Notes: generated by a model from the letters alone, not told the origin. Shown: positions 48,959 to 58,517, numbered from the stretch's first letter. The stretch: DNA of 64,000 nucleotides from Metapseudomonas boanensis (GCF_018704125.1 NZ_JAGTIS010000011.1:124001-188000); one strand, 5' to 3'. Made by a program: numbers and translations.

Positions 48959-49687
48959 ATGCGCGTGACCCGCCTTTGCGCTGCCCTGGCCCTTGGCCTG
49001 GCCAGTACCCTCAGCCTGGCTGCCGACCCTGACCAGGCCATCCGCAAGACTCTCGATACGCTGCAACTGGGCGTGCCCGTCGAAAGCATTGCCGAAAGCC
49101 CCATGACCGGTATCTACCAGGTCCAGCTCAAGGGCGGCCGCATGCTTTACACCAGTGCCGACGGGCAGTTCCTGATGCAGGGCTACCTCTATCAGATCAA
49201 GGACGGCAAGCCGGTAAACCTTACCGAGCAAGCCGAGAGCCGCTCCATCGCCAAGGAGATCAATGCGATTCCCAAGAGCGAGATGGTGGTGTTCTCTCCC
49301 AAGGAGCCGGCCAAGGCGCATATCACTGTCTTCACCGACACCGACTGTGGCTATTGCCAGAAACTGCACAGCGAAGTGCCTGAACTCAATCGCCGTGGCA
49401 TCGAGGTGCGCTATGTTGCCTTCCCGCGTCAGGGTATCGGCAGCCATGGCTACAACAGTCTGGTCAGCGTCTGGTGCAGCAAGGACCGTCAGGCCGCGAT
49501 GGACAAGGCCAAGTCCCGCCAGGAGCTGCCCGCCGCTACTTGCGATAACCCGGTGGCCAAGCAGTTCGAACTGGGCCAAATGATCGGCGTGAATGGCACC
49601 CCGGCCATAGTCCTGGGTAACGGCCAGATGATCCCGGGTTACCAGCCGGCGCCGCAGTTGGCGAAATTGGCCCTGGAGGCCAAGTAA
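48959..49687 (+). CDS. dsbC: Thiol:disulfide interchange protein DsbC
   Basis: Periplasmic disulfide isomerase kept reduced by DsbD. Signal peptide MRVTRLCAALALGLASTLSLAA, N-terminal dimerisation domain, linker helix, and thioredoxin fold with the active site C-G-Y-C (130-133) and the cis-Pro in GVNGTPAIVLGNG; a second, structural cysteine pair (VWCSKD and ATCDNP). 242 residues. The ATG at 48959 follows CAGGAG; the frame stays open upstream into xerD but is not coding there. Confidence 0.94.
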   Translation: MRVTRLCAALALGLASTLSLAADPDQAIRKTLDTLQLGVPVESIAESPMTGIYQVQLKGGRMLYTSADGQFLMQGYLYQIKDGKPVNLTEQAESRSIAKEINAIPKSEMVVFSPKEPAKAHITVFTDTDCGYCQKLHSEVPELNRRGIEVRYVAFPRQGIGSHGYNSLVSVWCSKDRQAAMDKAKSRQELPAATCDNPVAKQFELGQMIGVNGTPAIVLGNGQMIPGYQPAPQLAKLALEAK

Positions 49688-49718
49688 CCTGCAGGCCCGG
49701 CTCGATTGACCAAAATTC

Positions 49719-49745
49719 AGCCGCTTCGTAAAGTGCGGCTCTTTT
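49719..49745 (+). terminator. Weak terminator after dsbC
   Basis: AGCCGC (49719-49724) and GCGGCT (49735-49740) with a 10-base loop, then CTTTT. It separates dsbC from hom. Confidence 0.55.
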
Positions 49746-49797
49746 CCGCGGACGGGGCGATCCCGGCCGTTTTCGCAGTGATGATGGGGAGTTCAGC

Positions 49798-51102
49798 GTG
49801 AAGCCGGTAAAAGTAGGCATCTGTGGCCTGGGGACCGTCGGTGGCGGCACCTTCAACGTACTCAAACGCAACGCCGAGGAGATTGCCCGCCGTGCCGGGC
49901 GCGGAATCGAGGTTGCCCAGATTGCCGCTCGTCGCCCCAACCCGAAGTGTGAAACCGGTACCACCCCCATCACCGCGGACATCTTCGAACTGGTCGACAA
50001 CCCGGAAATCGACATCGTCATCGAGCTGATCGGTGGCTACACCCTGGCTCGTGACCTGGTTCTCAAGGCCATCGACAACGGCAAGCACGTCGTTACTGCG
50101 AACAAGGCGCTGATCGCCGTGCACGGCAATGAAATCTTCGCCAAGGCTCGCGAGAAGGGCGTCATGGTCGCCTTCGAAGCTGCCGTGGCCGGTGGTATCC
50201 CGGTGATCAAGGCGATCCGCGAGGGCCTGTCTGCCAACCGCATCAACTGGCTGGCCGGCATCATCAACGGCACCGGCAACTTCATCCTCACCGAAATGCG
50301 CGAGAAAGGCCGTGCTTTCGATGACGTCTTGAAGGAAGCGCAAGCGCTGGGCTACGCCGAGGCTGATCCGACCTTTGACGTCGAAGGCATCGATGCTGCT
50401 CACAAGCTGACGATCCTCGCGTCCATCGCCTTCGGTATCCCGCTGCAGTTCGACAAGGCCTACACCGAGGGCATCACCAAGCTCACCACTGCCGACGTCA
50501 ACTATGCCGAAGCCTTGGGCTACCGTATCAAGCACCTGGGCGTGGCGCGCCGCACCGATAGCGGCATCGAGCTGCGTGTGCACCCGACACTGATCCCGGC
50601 CGATCGCCTGATCGCTAACGTCAACGGCGTGATGAACGCCGTGATGGTCAACGGCGACGCCGCTGGCAGCACCCTGTTCTACGGCGCTGGCGCCGGCATG
50701 GAGCCCACTGCTTCGGCCGTTGTGGCCGACGTGGTCGACGTTGTTCGCGCACTGACCACCGACCCGGAAAATCACGTTCCGCACCTGGCCTTCCAGCCGG
50801 ACTCACTGTCCGACCACCCGATCCTGCCGATCGAAGACTGTGAGAGCGCCTACTACCTGCGCATCCAGGCCAAAGACCATCCGGGCGTGCTGGCACAGGT
50901 GGCCACCATCCTTTCCGAGCGTGGCATCAACATCGAATCGATCATGCAGAAAGAAGTCGAAGAGCAAGACGGCCTGGTGCCGATGATCCTGGTTACCCAC
51001 CGGGTCGTCGAGGCGCGCGTCAACGACGCCATTGCCGCGCTGGAAGCTCTGGATGACGTGGTAGGCAGCGTTGTGCGCATCCGCGTCGAGCAACTGAACT
51101 AA
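49798..51102 (+). CDS. hom: Homoserine dehydrogenase
   Basis: NAD(P)-dependent reduction of aspartate semialdehyde to homoserine, branch point to threonine and methionine. Rossmann motif VGICGLGTVGGGTFNVL, catalytic domain with GIINGTGNFILTEM and EADPTFDVEGIDAAHKL, and a C-terminal ACT domain (YYLRIQAKDHPGVLAQVATILSERGINIES) for threonine feedback. 434 residues. The start is GTG at 49798 after GGGGAG. Followed by thrC, with which it forms the threonine branch. Confidence 0.96.
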   Translation: MKPVKVGICGLGTVGGGTFNVLKRNAEEIARRAGRGIEVAQIAARRPNPKCETGTTPITADIFELVDNPEIDIVIELIGGYTLARDLVLKAIDNGKHVVTANKALIAVHGNEIFAKAREKGVMVAFEAAVAGGIPVIKAIREGLSANRINWLAGIINGTGNFILTEMREKGRAFDDVLKEAQALGYAEADPTFDVEGIDAAHKLTILASIAFGIPLQFDKAYTEGITKLTTADVNYAEALGYRIKHLGVARRTDSGIELRVHPTLIPADRLIANVNGVMNAVMVNGDAAGSTLFYGAGAGMEPTASAVVADVVDVVRALTTDPENHVPHLAFQPDSLSDHPILPIEDCESAYYLRIQAKDHPGVLAQVATILSERGINIESIMQKEVEEQDGLVPMILVTHRVVEARVNDAIAALEALDDVVGSVVRIRVEQLN

Positions 51103-51130
51103 GTAGCCGCCGGCGCGGGTGGTGGAGCGC

Positions 51131-51153
51131 AGGGGCGATCCCCCGGCGCCCCT
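51131..51153 (+). terminator. Hairpin between hom and thrC
   Basis: AGGGGCG (51131-51137) and CGCCCCT (51147-51153), followed by TCTTGT. With such a poor T-run it is more likely an RNA-stabilising or attenuating hairpin than a full stop between the two genes. Confidence 0.4.
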
Positions 51154-51189
51154 TCTTGTGCCGGGAGCTCGAAACCAAGGTTTGAAGCT

Positions 51190-52599
51190 ATGCGTTATAT
51201 CAGTACCCGCGGCCAGACACCGGCCTTGAACTTCGAAGACGTCCTGCTGGCCGGCCTGGCCAGCGACGGCGGCCTCTACGTGCCAGAAAACCTGCCGCGC
51301 TTCACCCAGGAAGAAATTGCCTCCTGGGCTGGCCTGCCGTACCACGAACTGGCCTTCCGCGTGATGCGCCCCTTCGTGACCGGTAGCATCCCGGATGCCG
51401 ACTTCAAGAAAATCCTCGAAGAAACTTATGGCGTCTTCGCCCATAACGCGGTGGCGCCGCTGCGCCAGCTGAACGGCAATGAGTGGGTGCTGGAGCTGTT
51501 CCACGGCCCGACCCTGGCGTTCAAGGATTTCGCCCTGCAGTTGCTCGGTCGCCTGCTCGACTACGTGCTGGCCAAGCGCGGGGAGCGTGTGGTGATCATC
51601 GGCGCCACCTCCGGTGACACCGGCTCGGCGGCCATCGAAGGTTGCCGCCGCTGCGACAATGTCGACATCTTCATCCTGCATCCGCACAACCGCGTGTCGG
51701 AAGTGCAGCGCCGCCAGATGACCACCATCCTCGGCGACAACATCCATAACATCGCTGTCGAGGGCAACTTCGACGACTGCCAGGAGATGGTCAAGGCGAG
51801 CTTCGCCGATCAGGGCTTCCTCAAGGGCACCCGTCTAGTAGCGGTCAACTCGATCAATTGGGCGCGGATCATGGCCCAGATCGTCTACTACTTCCACGCA
51901 GCGATCCAACTCGGTGGGCCGGCCCGTTCCGTGGCCTTCTCGGTACCCACTGGCAACTTCGGCGACATCTTCGCCGGTTACCTGGCGCGCAACATGGGGC
52001 TGCCTATCAACCAGTTGATCGTCGCCACAAACCGCAACGACATCCTGCACCGCTTCATGAGCGGCAACCAGTACGTCAAGGACACTCTGCATCCGACCCT
52101 GTCGCCGTCCATGGACATCATGGTGTCGTCCAACTTCGAGCGTCTGCTGTTCGACCTGCACGGCCGCAATGGCGCTGCTATCGCCAGCCTGATGGATACC
52201 TTCAAGCAGGGCGGCGGCTTCAGCGTCGAGGAAGACCGCTGGACCGAAGCGCGCAAACTGTTCGACTCGTTGGCTGTGGATGACGAAGCCACGTGCGAGA
52301 CCATCGCCGAGGTGTTCGAGGAGTGTGGCGAGCTGCTCGACCCGCACACAGCCATCGGCGTCCGTGCCGCACGCGAGTGCCGCCGCAGCCTGGCCATCCC
52401 GATGGTGACCCTGGGCACGGCGCACCCGGTGAAGTTCCCGGAAGCTGTCGAGAAGGCCGGCGTTGGCCAGGCTCCGGCACTGCCGGCGCACCTGGCCGAC
52501 CTGTTCCAGCGTGAAGAGCGTTGCACTGTACTGCCGAACGACCTGAAGCAGATCCAGGCCTTCGTCAGCCAACATGGCAACCGCGGCAAGCCGCTCTAA
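51190..52599 (+). CDS. thrC: Threonine synthase
   Basis: PLP enzyme converting O-phosphohomoserine to threonine. The N-terminus MRYISTRGQTPALNFEDVLLAGLASDGGLYVPE, the PLP-lysine motif HGPTLAFKDFALQLLG and the phosphate-binding GATSGDTGSAAIEG loop are typical of the long (yeast/E. coli-type) class. 469 residues. The ATG follows AAGG. Ends the hom-thrC unit with a terminator 20 bases on. Confidence 0.96.
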   Translation: MRYISTRGQTPALNFEDVLLAGLASDGGLYVPENLPRFTQEEIASWAGLPYHELAFRVMRPFVTGSIPDADFKKILEETYGVFAHNAVAPLRQLNGNEWVLELFHGPTLAFKDFALQLLGRLLDYVLAKRGERVVIIGATSGDTGSAAIEGCRRCDNVDIFILHPHNRVSEVQRRQMTTILGDNIHNIAVEGNFDDCQEMVKASFADQGFLKGTRLVAVNSINWARIMAQIVYYFHAAIQLGGPARSVAFSVPTGNFGDIFAGYLARNMGLPINQLIVATNRNDILHRFMSGNQYVKDTLHPTLSPSMDIMVSSNFERLLFDLHGRNGAAIASLMDTFKQGGGFSVEEDRWTEARKLFDSLAVDDEATCETIAEVFEECGELLDPHTAIGVRAARECRRSLAIPMVTLGTAHPVKFPEAVEKAGVGQAPALPAHLADLFQREERCTVLPNDLKQIQAFVSQHGNRGKPL

Positions 52600-52619
52600 G
52601 CCAAGGCGCAAGCCACAAG

Positions 52620-52652
52620 AAAGGCCGGTTTCCGAGAGGTGCCGGCCTTTTT
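52620..52652 (+). terminator. Rho-independent terminator after thrC
   Basis: AAAGGCCGG (52620-52628), 13-base loop, CCGGCCTTT (52642-52650) extended to five T. Confidence 0.87.
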
Positions 52653-52700
52653 CATGCCAGGGTTTCCTGTGGAGGAAGCCCCTTGTGGAGGCAAATTCTT

Positions 52701-52722
52701 GTTGGGGCGAATTCGCCCCAAC
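52701..52722. repeat. Perfect 22-bp palindrome
   Basis: Self-complementary sequence with arms GTTGGGGCGAA/TTCGCCCCAAC and no loop, in the gap between thrC and the convergent CoA-transferase gene. It resembles the GCGAATTC-centred members of Pseudomonas intergenic repeats. Confidence 0.75.
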
Positions 52723-52751
52723 AGGGAACGCCGGCTTCCAGCCCTCGGCGA

Positions 52752-53963
52752 TCAGATCGCCCCATCCGCCTTCAACGCCGCCACTTGCTCAGTGCTGTAA
52801 CCCAGCCCCGCCAGCACCTCGGCGTTGTGCTCACCCAGCTCCGGGCCGACCCATTCGGCCGAGCCGGGGGTTTCCGACAACTTGGGCACGATGCCGGGCA
52901 TCTTGAACGGTTTGCCGTCCGGCAACTTTGCCGAGAGGAACATCTCGCGAGCGAGGAATTGCGGGTCGCTGAACATGTCTTCGGCGGAGAAGATCCGGCT
53001 GGCTGGCACCTCGGCGCGGTTAAGGATGGTCAGCACTTCCTCCAGCGGAAGTGAGCCCGCCCAGCGGTCGATCACGCCGTAGAGTTCATCGCGACGAGCA
53101 TCGCGGCCGGCGTTGTCGGCCAGTTGAGGGTCGTTGGCCAGGTCATCCCGGCCGATGGCCTGCATGAAGCGTTTGAAGATCGCATCGCCGTTGGCGCCGA
53201 TCTGCACATGCTTGCCGTCGACGCTCGTATGGATGGAGGAGGGCGTGATGCCGGGCATGATGTTGCCGGTGCGTTCGCGGATGAAGCCGAACACATCGAA
53301 CTCCGGCACCATGCTTTCCATCATGGCGAATACCGCCTCGTAGAGCGCCACGTCCACCACTTGGCCCTGGCCTCCATTGACTTCGCGGTGGCGCAGTGCC
53401 ATCAGCGCACCGATGACGCCCCAGAGCGCAGCGATGGAGTCGCCGATGGAAATGCCGGTACGCACCGGCGGGCGATCCTCGAAGCCGGTGATGTAACGCA
53501 GTCCGCCCATGGATTCGCCTACGGCGCCGAAGCCTGGCTGGTCCTTGTACGGGCCGCTCTGGCCGAAACCGGACAGGCGCACCATGACCAGCTTCGGGTT
53601 CAGCGCATGGAGCACGTCCCATCCAAGGCCGAGCTTTTCCAATACACCGGGTCGGAAGTTCTCGATCAGGATGTCCGCTTCTGCGAGCAGTTTCTTGAGG
53701 ATTTCCTGGCCGTCGTGGTGCTTCAGGTTGAGGGTCAGGGACTTCTTGTTACGCGCCTGCACGAACCACCAGAGCGAGGTACCTTCGTACAGCTTGCGCC
53801 ACTTGCGCAGCGGATCACCGCCATCCGGTGACTCGATCTTTATCACGTCGGCACCGAACTCGGCGCACAGACGAGAGGCAAAGGGGCCAGCGATCAAGGT
53901 GCCGAGCTCGACCACTTTGAGGCCGGCGAGGGGTTTGGCAGGTGCGTTCATCGGGTTATCCAT
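52752..53963 (-). CDS. CaiB/BaiF family (class III) CoA-transferase
   Basis: Transfers CoA between carboxylic acids through an enzyme aspartyl-CoA thioester. Family motifs: LKVVELGTLIAGPFASRLCAEFGADVIKIE, NLKHHDGQEILKKLLAEADILIENFRPG, LSGFGQSGPYKDQPGF, and the catalytic Asp175 in ISIGDSIAALWG. 403 residues, one domain pair. Substrate unknown; no acyl-CoA dehydrogenase or racemase partner next to it. A second ATG at 53951 is possible. Convergent with thrC and divergent from the cyclase gene. Confidence 0.9.
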   Translation of the reverse strand: MDNPMNAPAKPLAGLKVVELGTLIAGPFASRLCAEFGADVIKIESPDGGDPLRKWRKLYEGTSLWWFVQARNKKSLTLNLKHHDGQEILKKLLAEADILIENFRPGVLEKLGLGWDVLHALNPKLVMVRLSGFGQSGPYKDQPGFGAVGESMGGLRYITGFEDRPPVRTGISIGDSIAALWGVIGALMALRHREVNGGQGQVVDVALYEAVFAMMESMVPEFDVFGFIRERTGNIMPGITPSSIHTSVDGKHVQIGANGDAIFKRFMQAIGRDDLANDPQLADNAGRDARRDELYGVIDRWAGSLPLEEVLTILNRAEVPASRIFSAEDMFSDPQFLAREMFLSAKLPDGKPFKMPGIVPKLSETPGSAEWVGPELGEHNAEVLAGLGYSTEQVAALKADGAI

Positions 53964-54151
53964 GGGCCAGGCAATGGCGGCGACTCTACTCTGTGGTGTT
54001 TGCAGCGAACAGCCCGTATTGCCGCTGGCGCCCCCCTCTGGGCCGACTTAAAGTTCTTGCAGGACTTCCATTCGCGCTCGCCGACCGCCATGCCAACCCG
54101 CCCTGCAATCCGCTGCCACTTGTCGCCCAGTCCGCACCGGGAGGAGGGCAT

Positions 54152-55306
54152 GTGCAACTGAATATCCCCACCCTGATGCTTGTGGATATCTACATCCTCG
54201 CTCTGGTGGGCATTCTCATGCTCCACGCTTGGCGCCGCGGTCGTCGCGAACCGACCCTGGGCTATCTGGCCGCGATGCTTCTGCTCGGAGCGCTGGGCAC
54301 GGTTCTCGGCAGCCTGCGTGGCATTGGCATGGACTACGTGCCGCTGGTCATCGGTAATGTGGTGCTGCAACTGTGCGGGGCGATGAACTGGACCGCCATG
54401 CGCGTATTTGCCGGACGCCAGCCACACCTGCCGGGCATTTGCGCGGGCGCGGTGATCTGGGCGCTGCTCTGTCTCAACCCTGCCTTCTACGAGTCGCTGA
54501 CGGTGCGCGTGGCCCTCAGTTCGATAGTAACCGTCAGTTACGCCGGGCTCAGTGCCTTTGAGCTCTGGCGCAGCCGCAAGAGCCTGGAAGTGGCCTACGT
54601 GCCGGCTCTGGTCCTGACGATTTTCCACATGGGCTTCTACTGCGTGCGCATCGTGGTCGACCGCGGCATGCCTTTCGAGCAGGCCTTGGTCAGTTCAGGT
54701 CAGGGCACCAGCTTCTTCTCGCTGCTGGTCTTCGAGACCCTGCTCTACGCCATCGGCATTGCCTTCGTGACCTTGGCCATGGTCAAGGAGCGCGCCGAGC
54801 TGAAGTTCCGTGCCGCCGCTTACTGCGACCCCCTGACTGGCGTCGGCAACCGTCGGGCTTTCATGTCGTCGGGCGAATACCTGCTGGCCAGCTGTGAGCA
54901 TCGCCAGGAGCCGGCGGCCCTGCTTCTATGCGATCTGGATTACTTCAAGCGGCTCAATGACAACTTCGGTCATGCAGCCGGGGACGAGGCTTTGGTGGCC
55001 TTCAGCCGGGTCGCCGTCAGCAGCATGCGCAAGCAGGATGTGTTCGGTCGCATTGGCGGTGAGGAGTTCGCCTGCTTGCTGGCCGATGCCGACGATGAGG
55101 CGGCCGCGCAGGTGGCCGAGCGCATCCGTCGCGAGTTCGCCGATTTGCCGGCTCAAGAGCCGGGGCTGCTCAGCGTCAGCATCGGGATCGCTGGCACCCG
55201 AGAGGCCGGATACGATCTATTTCGCTTGCTGTCGCTGGCGGACGAAGCGCTCTACGCCGCCAAGGACAAGGGACGCAACCGTATCCAGCGCTACACCGCC
55301 GATTAG
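54152..55306 (+). CDS. Membrane-bound diguanylate cyclase (GGDEF domain)
   Basis: Makes cyclic di-GMP from two GTP. Six to seven hydrophobic segments in residues 5-215 form a membrane sensor of unassigned type; the GGDEF domain follows (DPLTGVGNRRAF) with the active-site loop G-G-E-E-F at 302-306 and an intact product-inhibition I-site R-K-Q-D at 293-296, so the enzyme is predicted active and feedback-inhibited. The GTG start at 54152 sits after a near-perfect GGAGGAGG ribosome site; upstream ATG codons in frame lack one. 384 residues. No EAL domain. Confidence 0.88.
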   Translation: MQLNIPTLMLVDIYILALVGILMLHAWRRGRREPTLGYLAAMLLLGALGTVLGSLRGIGMDYVPLVIGNVVLQLCGAMNWTAMRVFAGRQPHLPGICAGAVIWALLCLNPAFYESLTVRVALSSIVTVSYAGLSAFELWRSRKSLEVAYVPALVLTIFHMGFYCVRIVVDRGMPFEQALVSSGQGTSFFSLLVFETLLYAIGIAFVTLAMVKERAELKFRAAAYCDPLTGVGNRRAFMSSGEYLLASCEHRQEPAALLLCDLDYFKRLNDNFGHAAGDEALVAFSRVAVSSMRKQDVFGRIGGEEFACLLADADDEAAAQVAERIRREFADLPAQEPGLLSVSIGIAGTREAGYDLFRLLSLADEALYAAKDKGRNRIQRYTAD

Positions 55307-55375
55307 CCGGAAGTCAGCCAAGGTGGAGGAATCAGGGTAGACTTGCGGCCTTTGCGAATCACCAAGAAGCCCCCA

Positions 55376-55915
55376 ATGGCCCTCCAAGCGACCCCCTACA
55401 AAGTCGAGCTCAACCTGACGGATCTCGACCGCAACGTCTATGAAAATCTGCGTTTCACCGTTGCCAAGCACCCCTCGGAAACCGAAGAGCGCCTGGCGGT
55501 GCGGTTGATCGCCTATGTCCTCTGGTATCACGAGCAACTGGCCTTCGGGCGTGGCTTGTCGGATGTCGACGAGCCGGCGCTGTGGGAGAAGAGCCTGGAC
55601 GACCGCGTGCTGCACTGGATCGAAGTGGGCCAGCCGGATGCCGAGCGCATCACATGGTGCTCTCGCCGAACCGAGCGGTTCAGCCTGGTTACCTACGGCA
55701 ACCTGCGTGTCTGGCAGACCAAGGTGCTCGACAGCGTGCGCAGCTTGAAGAACATCAATGTCGTTGCCGTGCAACAGGAGGCGCTTGAGGAACTGGCCCA
55801 TGACCTGCCGCGCTCGATCAGCTGGAGCGTGATGATCAGCGACGGTGCGCTCTATGTGACCGATGAGCGTGGCCAGCACGAAGTCCCGCTGGAGTGGCTC
55901 GTAGGCGAGCGCTGA
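55376..55915 (+). CDS. yaeQ: YaeQ family protein
   Basis: Small conserved protein with a PD-(D/E)XK nuclease-like fold, once proposed to affect RfaH-dependent transcription in E. coli; its real role is unknown. The product reads MALQATPYKVELNLTDLDRNVYENLRFTVAKHPSETEERLAVRLIAYVLW, the standard YaeQ N-terminus, and has WEKSLDDRVLHWIEVGQPDAERI with the family aspartates. 179 residues. The start at 55376 is chosen by family length over an upstream in-frame ATG. 95 bases before recJ. Confidence 0.9.
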   Translation: MALQATPYKVELNLTDLDRNVYENLRFTVAKHPSETEERLAVRLIAYVLWYHEQLAFGRGLSDVDEPALWEKSLDDRVLHWIEVGQPDAERITWCSRRTERFSLVTYGNLRVWQTKVLDSVRSLKNINVVAVQQEALEELAHDLPRSISWSVMISDGALYVTDERGQHEVPLEWLVGER

Positions 55916-56010
55916 TCCATTTCATCTCCCCCTGGCGAGGGCGATGCCTCTCGCCCTTGGCCCCGCGCCCGGAGGGTGCGGGGGAAGTCGAGTTTCAGAT
56001 TGGACCGCCC

Positions 56011-57726
56011 ATGCGTATAGAACACCGCTCCCTGCCTGACGTCCTGCCCGATCTGGGTGATTTGCCACCGCTGCTGGCCCGCTTGTACGCCTCCCGGGGC
56101 GTGCAGTCCGCCGCCGAGCTGGATAAGAGCCTGGCACGGTTGATTCCCTTTCAGTTGCTCAAGGGCATCGAGGCTGCGGTGGACCTGCTGGTGCACGCAC
56201 TGGAGCAGCGCCAACGCATTCTTTTCGTGGGGGACTTCGATGCCGACGGCGCCACGGCCAGCACCGTCGGCGTACTCGGCCTGCGCATGCTTGGTGCCGC
56301 CCATGTTGACTACCTGGTGCCCAACCGCTTCGAGTATGGCTACGGCTTGACGCCGGAAATCGTGGCGGTGGCCCTGGAGCGCCAGCCTGACCTGCTGGTG
56401 ACCGTCGACAACGGCATTTCCAGTGTCGAAGGCGTGACCGCGGCCAAGGCTGCCGGACTGAAGGTGCTGGTGACCGACCACCACCTGCCTGGCCATGAAC
56501 TGCCGGCGGCGGATGCGATCGTCAACCCCAATCAGCCGGGCTGTGAGTTCCCCAGCAAGGCCATGGCCGGTGTCGGTGTGATCTTCTACGTCCTGCTGGC
56601 CCTGCGCGCGCGCCTGCGTGAGCTGGACTGGTTCGCCCGCTCCGGGCTGAAAGAGCCGAATCTCGGCGACCTTCTCGATCTGGTGGCCCTCGGCAGCGTC
56701 GCTGATGTGGTGCCGCTGGATGCCAACAACCGCATCCTGGTCCACCAGGGCCTGTCGCGCATCCGCGCCGGCCGGGCGCGGCCGGGCCTCAAGGCGATCC
56801 TCGAAGTGGCGGGGCGACCGGCTGGGCGCATCACCTCCACCGACCTGGGTTTCATCCTCGGCCCACGCCTGAATGCCGCCGGACGCCTGGACGACATGAG
56901 CCTCGGCATCGAGTGTCTGCTCTGCGAGGACGAGGCCCTGGCCCGCGACATGGCGGTGCAACTGGACCAGCTCAACCAGGATCGCAAGGCCATCGAGCAG
57001 GGCATGCAGCGCGAGGCCCTGGCCCAACTGAAAGACCTGCCGCTCGAGGACCTGCCCTTCGGCCTCTGCCTGTTCGACCCGGAATGGCACCAGGGCGTCA
57101 TTGGCATTCTTGCTTCGCGCCTGAAGGAGCGTTACCACCGCCCGACCATCGCCTTCGCCGATGCTGGCGACGGACTGCTCAAGGGCTCGGCGCGTTCCGT
57201 GCCGGGCTTTCATATCCGCGATGCGCTGGATGCGGTGGCCGCCCGCCATTCGGGGCTGATCAGCAAGTTCGGCGGGCATGCCATGGCCGCTGGCCTGTCG
57301 CTGCCGCAGGAGCATTTCGGCGCCTTCGCCGCCGCCTTCGATGGCGAGGTCCGTCGCCAGCTCAATGAGGCTGACCTGACCGGCCGGCTGCTCTCCGATG
57401 GCCAGCTCAGCGTCGAGGAGTTCCATCTGGAGCTGGCGCGCGCGTTGCGCCTGGCTGGGCCCTGGGGCCAGCACTTCCCCGAGCCGCTATTCCACGGCGT
57501 GTTCCAGATCGTCCAGCAGCGTCTAGTCGGGGAGCGCCACCTCAAGCTGGTCCTGAAAAGCGAGTGCGGTTCCATCCAGCTCGACGGCATCGCCTTCAAC
57601 ATCGACCGCGAACTCTGGCCGAATCCCACGGTGCGCTGGGCCGAACTGGCGTACAAGCTGGACGTGAACGAATACCGCGGCAATGAAAGCGTGCAGTTGA
57701 TGGTGGCGCATATAGCGCCACGTTGA
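56011..57726 (+). CDS. recJ: Single-stranded-DNA-specific exonuclease RecJ
   Basis: 5'-3' single-strand exonuclease of the DHH family, acting in recombination and mismatch repair. DHH motifs: LFVGDFDADGATASTVGVLGL, VTVDNGISS, VTDHHLPGHEL, GVGVIFYVLLAL and GSVADVVPLDANNR; DHHA1 domain with GFILGPRLNAAGRLDD, SARSVPGFHIRDAL and KFGGHAMAAGLSL; C-terminal OB domain. 571 residues from the ATG at 56011, which gives the family N-terminus MRIEHRSLPD. Confidence 0.96.
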   Translation: MRIEHRSLPDVLPDLGDLPPLLARLYASRGVQSAAELDKSLARLIPFQLLKGIEAAVDLLVHALEQRQRILFVGDFDADGATASTVGVLGLRMLGAAHVDYLVPNRFEYGYGLTPEIVAVALERQPDLLVTVDNGISSVEGVTAAKAAGLKVLVTDHHLPGHELPAADAIVNPNQPGCEFPSKAMAGVGVIFYVLLALRARLRELDWFARSGLKEPNLGDLLDLVALGSVADVVPLDANNRILVHQGLSRIRAGRARPGLKAILEVAGRPAGRITSTDLGFILGPRLNAAGRLDDMSLGIECLLCEDEALARDMAVQLDQLNQDRKAIEQGMQREALAQLKDLPLEDLPFGLCLFDPEWHQGVIGILASRLKERYHRPTIAFADAGDGLLKGSARSVPGFHIRDALDAVAARHSGLISKFGGHAMAAGLSLPQEHFGAFAAAFDGEVRRQLNEADLTGRLLSDGQLSVEEFHLELARALRLAGPWGQHFPEPLFHGVFQIVQQRLVGERHLKLVLKSECGSIQLDGIAFNIDRELWPNPTVRWAELAYKLDVNEYRGNESVQLMVAHIAPR

Positions 57727-58065
57727 TGGCACGCTACCCACCTGCTGGCCTTACTTCCCTCTCCCCCAGCCGCTCTTGCTGAAGAGGAGAGGGGAGCCAT
57801 TCCGTGCCTTGGCTTGGTCTCTAGTGTCCCCTGCAGGAGCGAGTTCATTCGAGAACGCAGGCTGGAGGCCTGCCTGGTGCGCCTGCACGCCCGTCCCCCT
57901 GGCCTGGCATCCACCTCATTCCGGTCTACGCTCTTCCATTCCCGCTGCCCCTGCAAAAAATTCTTGTCTGCCTGTCGATTCAGTCGTAGCCCGTTCGACC
58001 AATTAGCACAGCCAGCAGGCAAGGGCCGCAGCCTGGCGTTCGGGCCACCCAACAGGAGAACAACG
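57727..58065. other. 339-bp gap after recJ with a repeat
   Basis: No gene seen. CCCTCTCC (57757-57764) faces GGAGAGGG (57786-57793), a member of the palindrome family also found at 32033 and 59340. A degenerate GCAGGAGCGAGTTCATTCG unit begins at about 57833. The promoter of the YCII gene should lie in the last 150 bases, but no clear consensus is visible. Confidence 0.5.
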
Positions 58066-58488
58066 ATGCGCTTCATGGTGATAGTCAAAGCAACCAAGGA
58101 ATCTGAAGCGGGCGTCATGCCAAGCGAAGAGCTGCTCACGGCCATGGGCCAGTACAACGAAGAGTTGGTGAATGCTGGCGTGCTGCTCGCCGGCGAGGGC
58201 CTGCACCCCAGTGCCAAGGGCAAGCGGGTGGTGTTCAAGGGCAAGGATCGTACGGTCGTCGACGGGCCCTTCGCCGAAACCAAGGAACTGATCGCCGGCT
58301 TCTGGCTGTTCAAGGTCAACTCCCTGGAAGAGTGCATCGAATGGGTCAAGCGTTGCCCCAATCCCATGCCCACCGAATCCGAGATCGAGATCCGCCAGGT
58401 ATTCGAAGCCGAGGACTTCGGTGAGGAACTCACTCCCGAGCTGCGCGAGCAGGAACAGCGCGTCTTCGAGAAAGCCAAACAGCAGTGA
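58066..58488 (+). CDS. YCII-related (DGPF domain) protein
   Basis: 140-residue protein of the YciI/DGPF family, ferredoxin-like fold, often encoded with ECF sigma factors. It starts MRFMVIVKATKESEAGVMPSEELLTAMGQYNEELVNAG and has the family motif VVDGPFAETKELIAGFWLF. The ATG follows AGGAGAAC. It lies 29 bases before a VOC-family gene; the pair is probably an operon. The usual neighbouring sigma factor gene is missing here. Enzymatic activity unknown. Confidence 0.88.
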   Translation: MRFMVIVKATKESEAGVMPSEELLTAMGQYNEELVNAGVLLAGEGLHPSAKGKRVVFKGKDRTVVDGPFAETKELIAGFWLFKVNSLEECIEWVKRCPNPMPTESEIEIRQVFEAEDFGEELTPELREQEQRVFEKAKQQ

Positions 58489-58517
58489 CAGCTGAAGTTC
58501 GCCTAAAGGAGACAATC

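Noticed and set aside
53942-54151. Longer N-terminus for the diguanylate cyclase from an upstream ATG
   Set aside because: It would overlap the divergent CoA-transferase start and give a basic, non-membrane extension; the GTG at 54152 has an excellent ribosome site.
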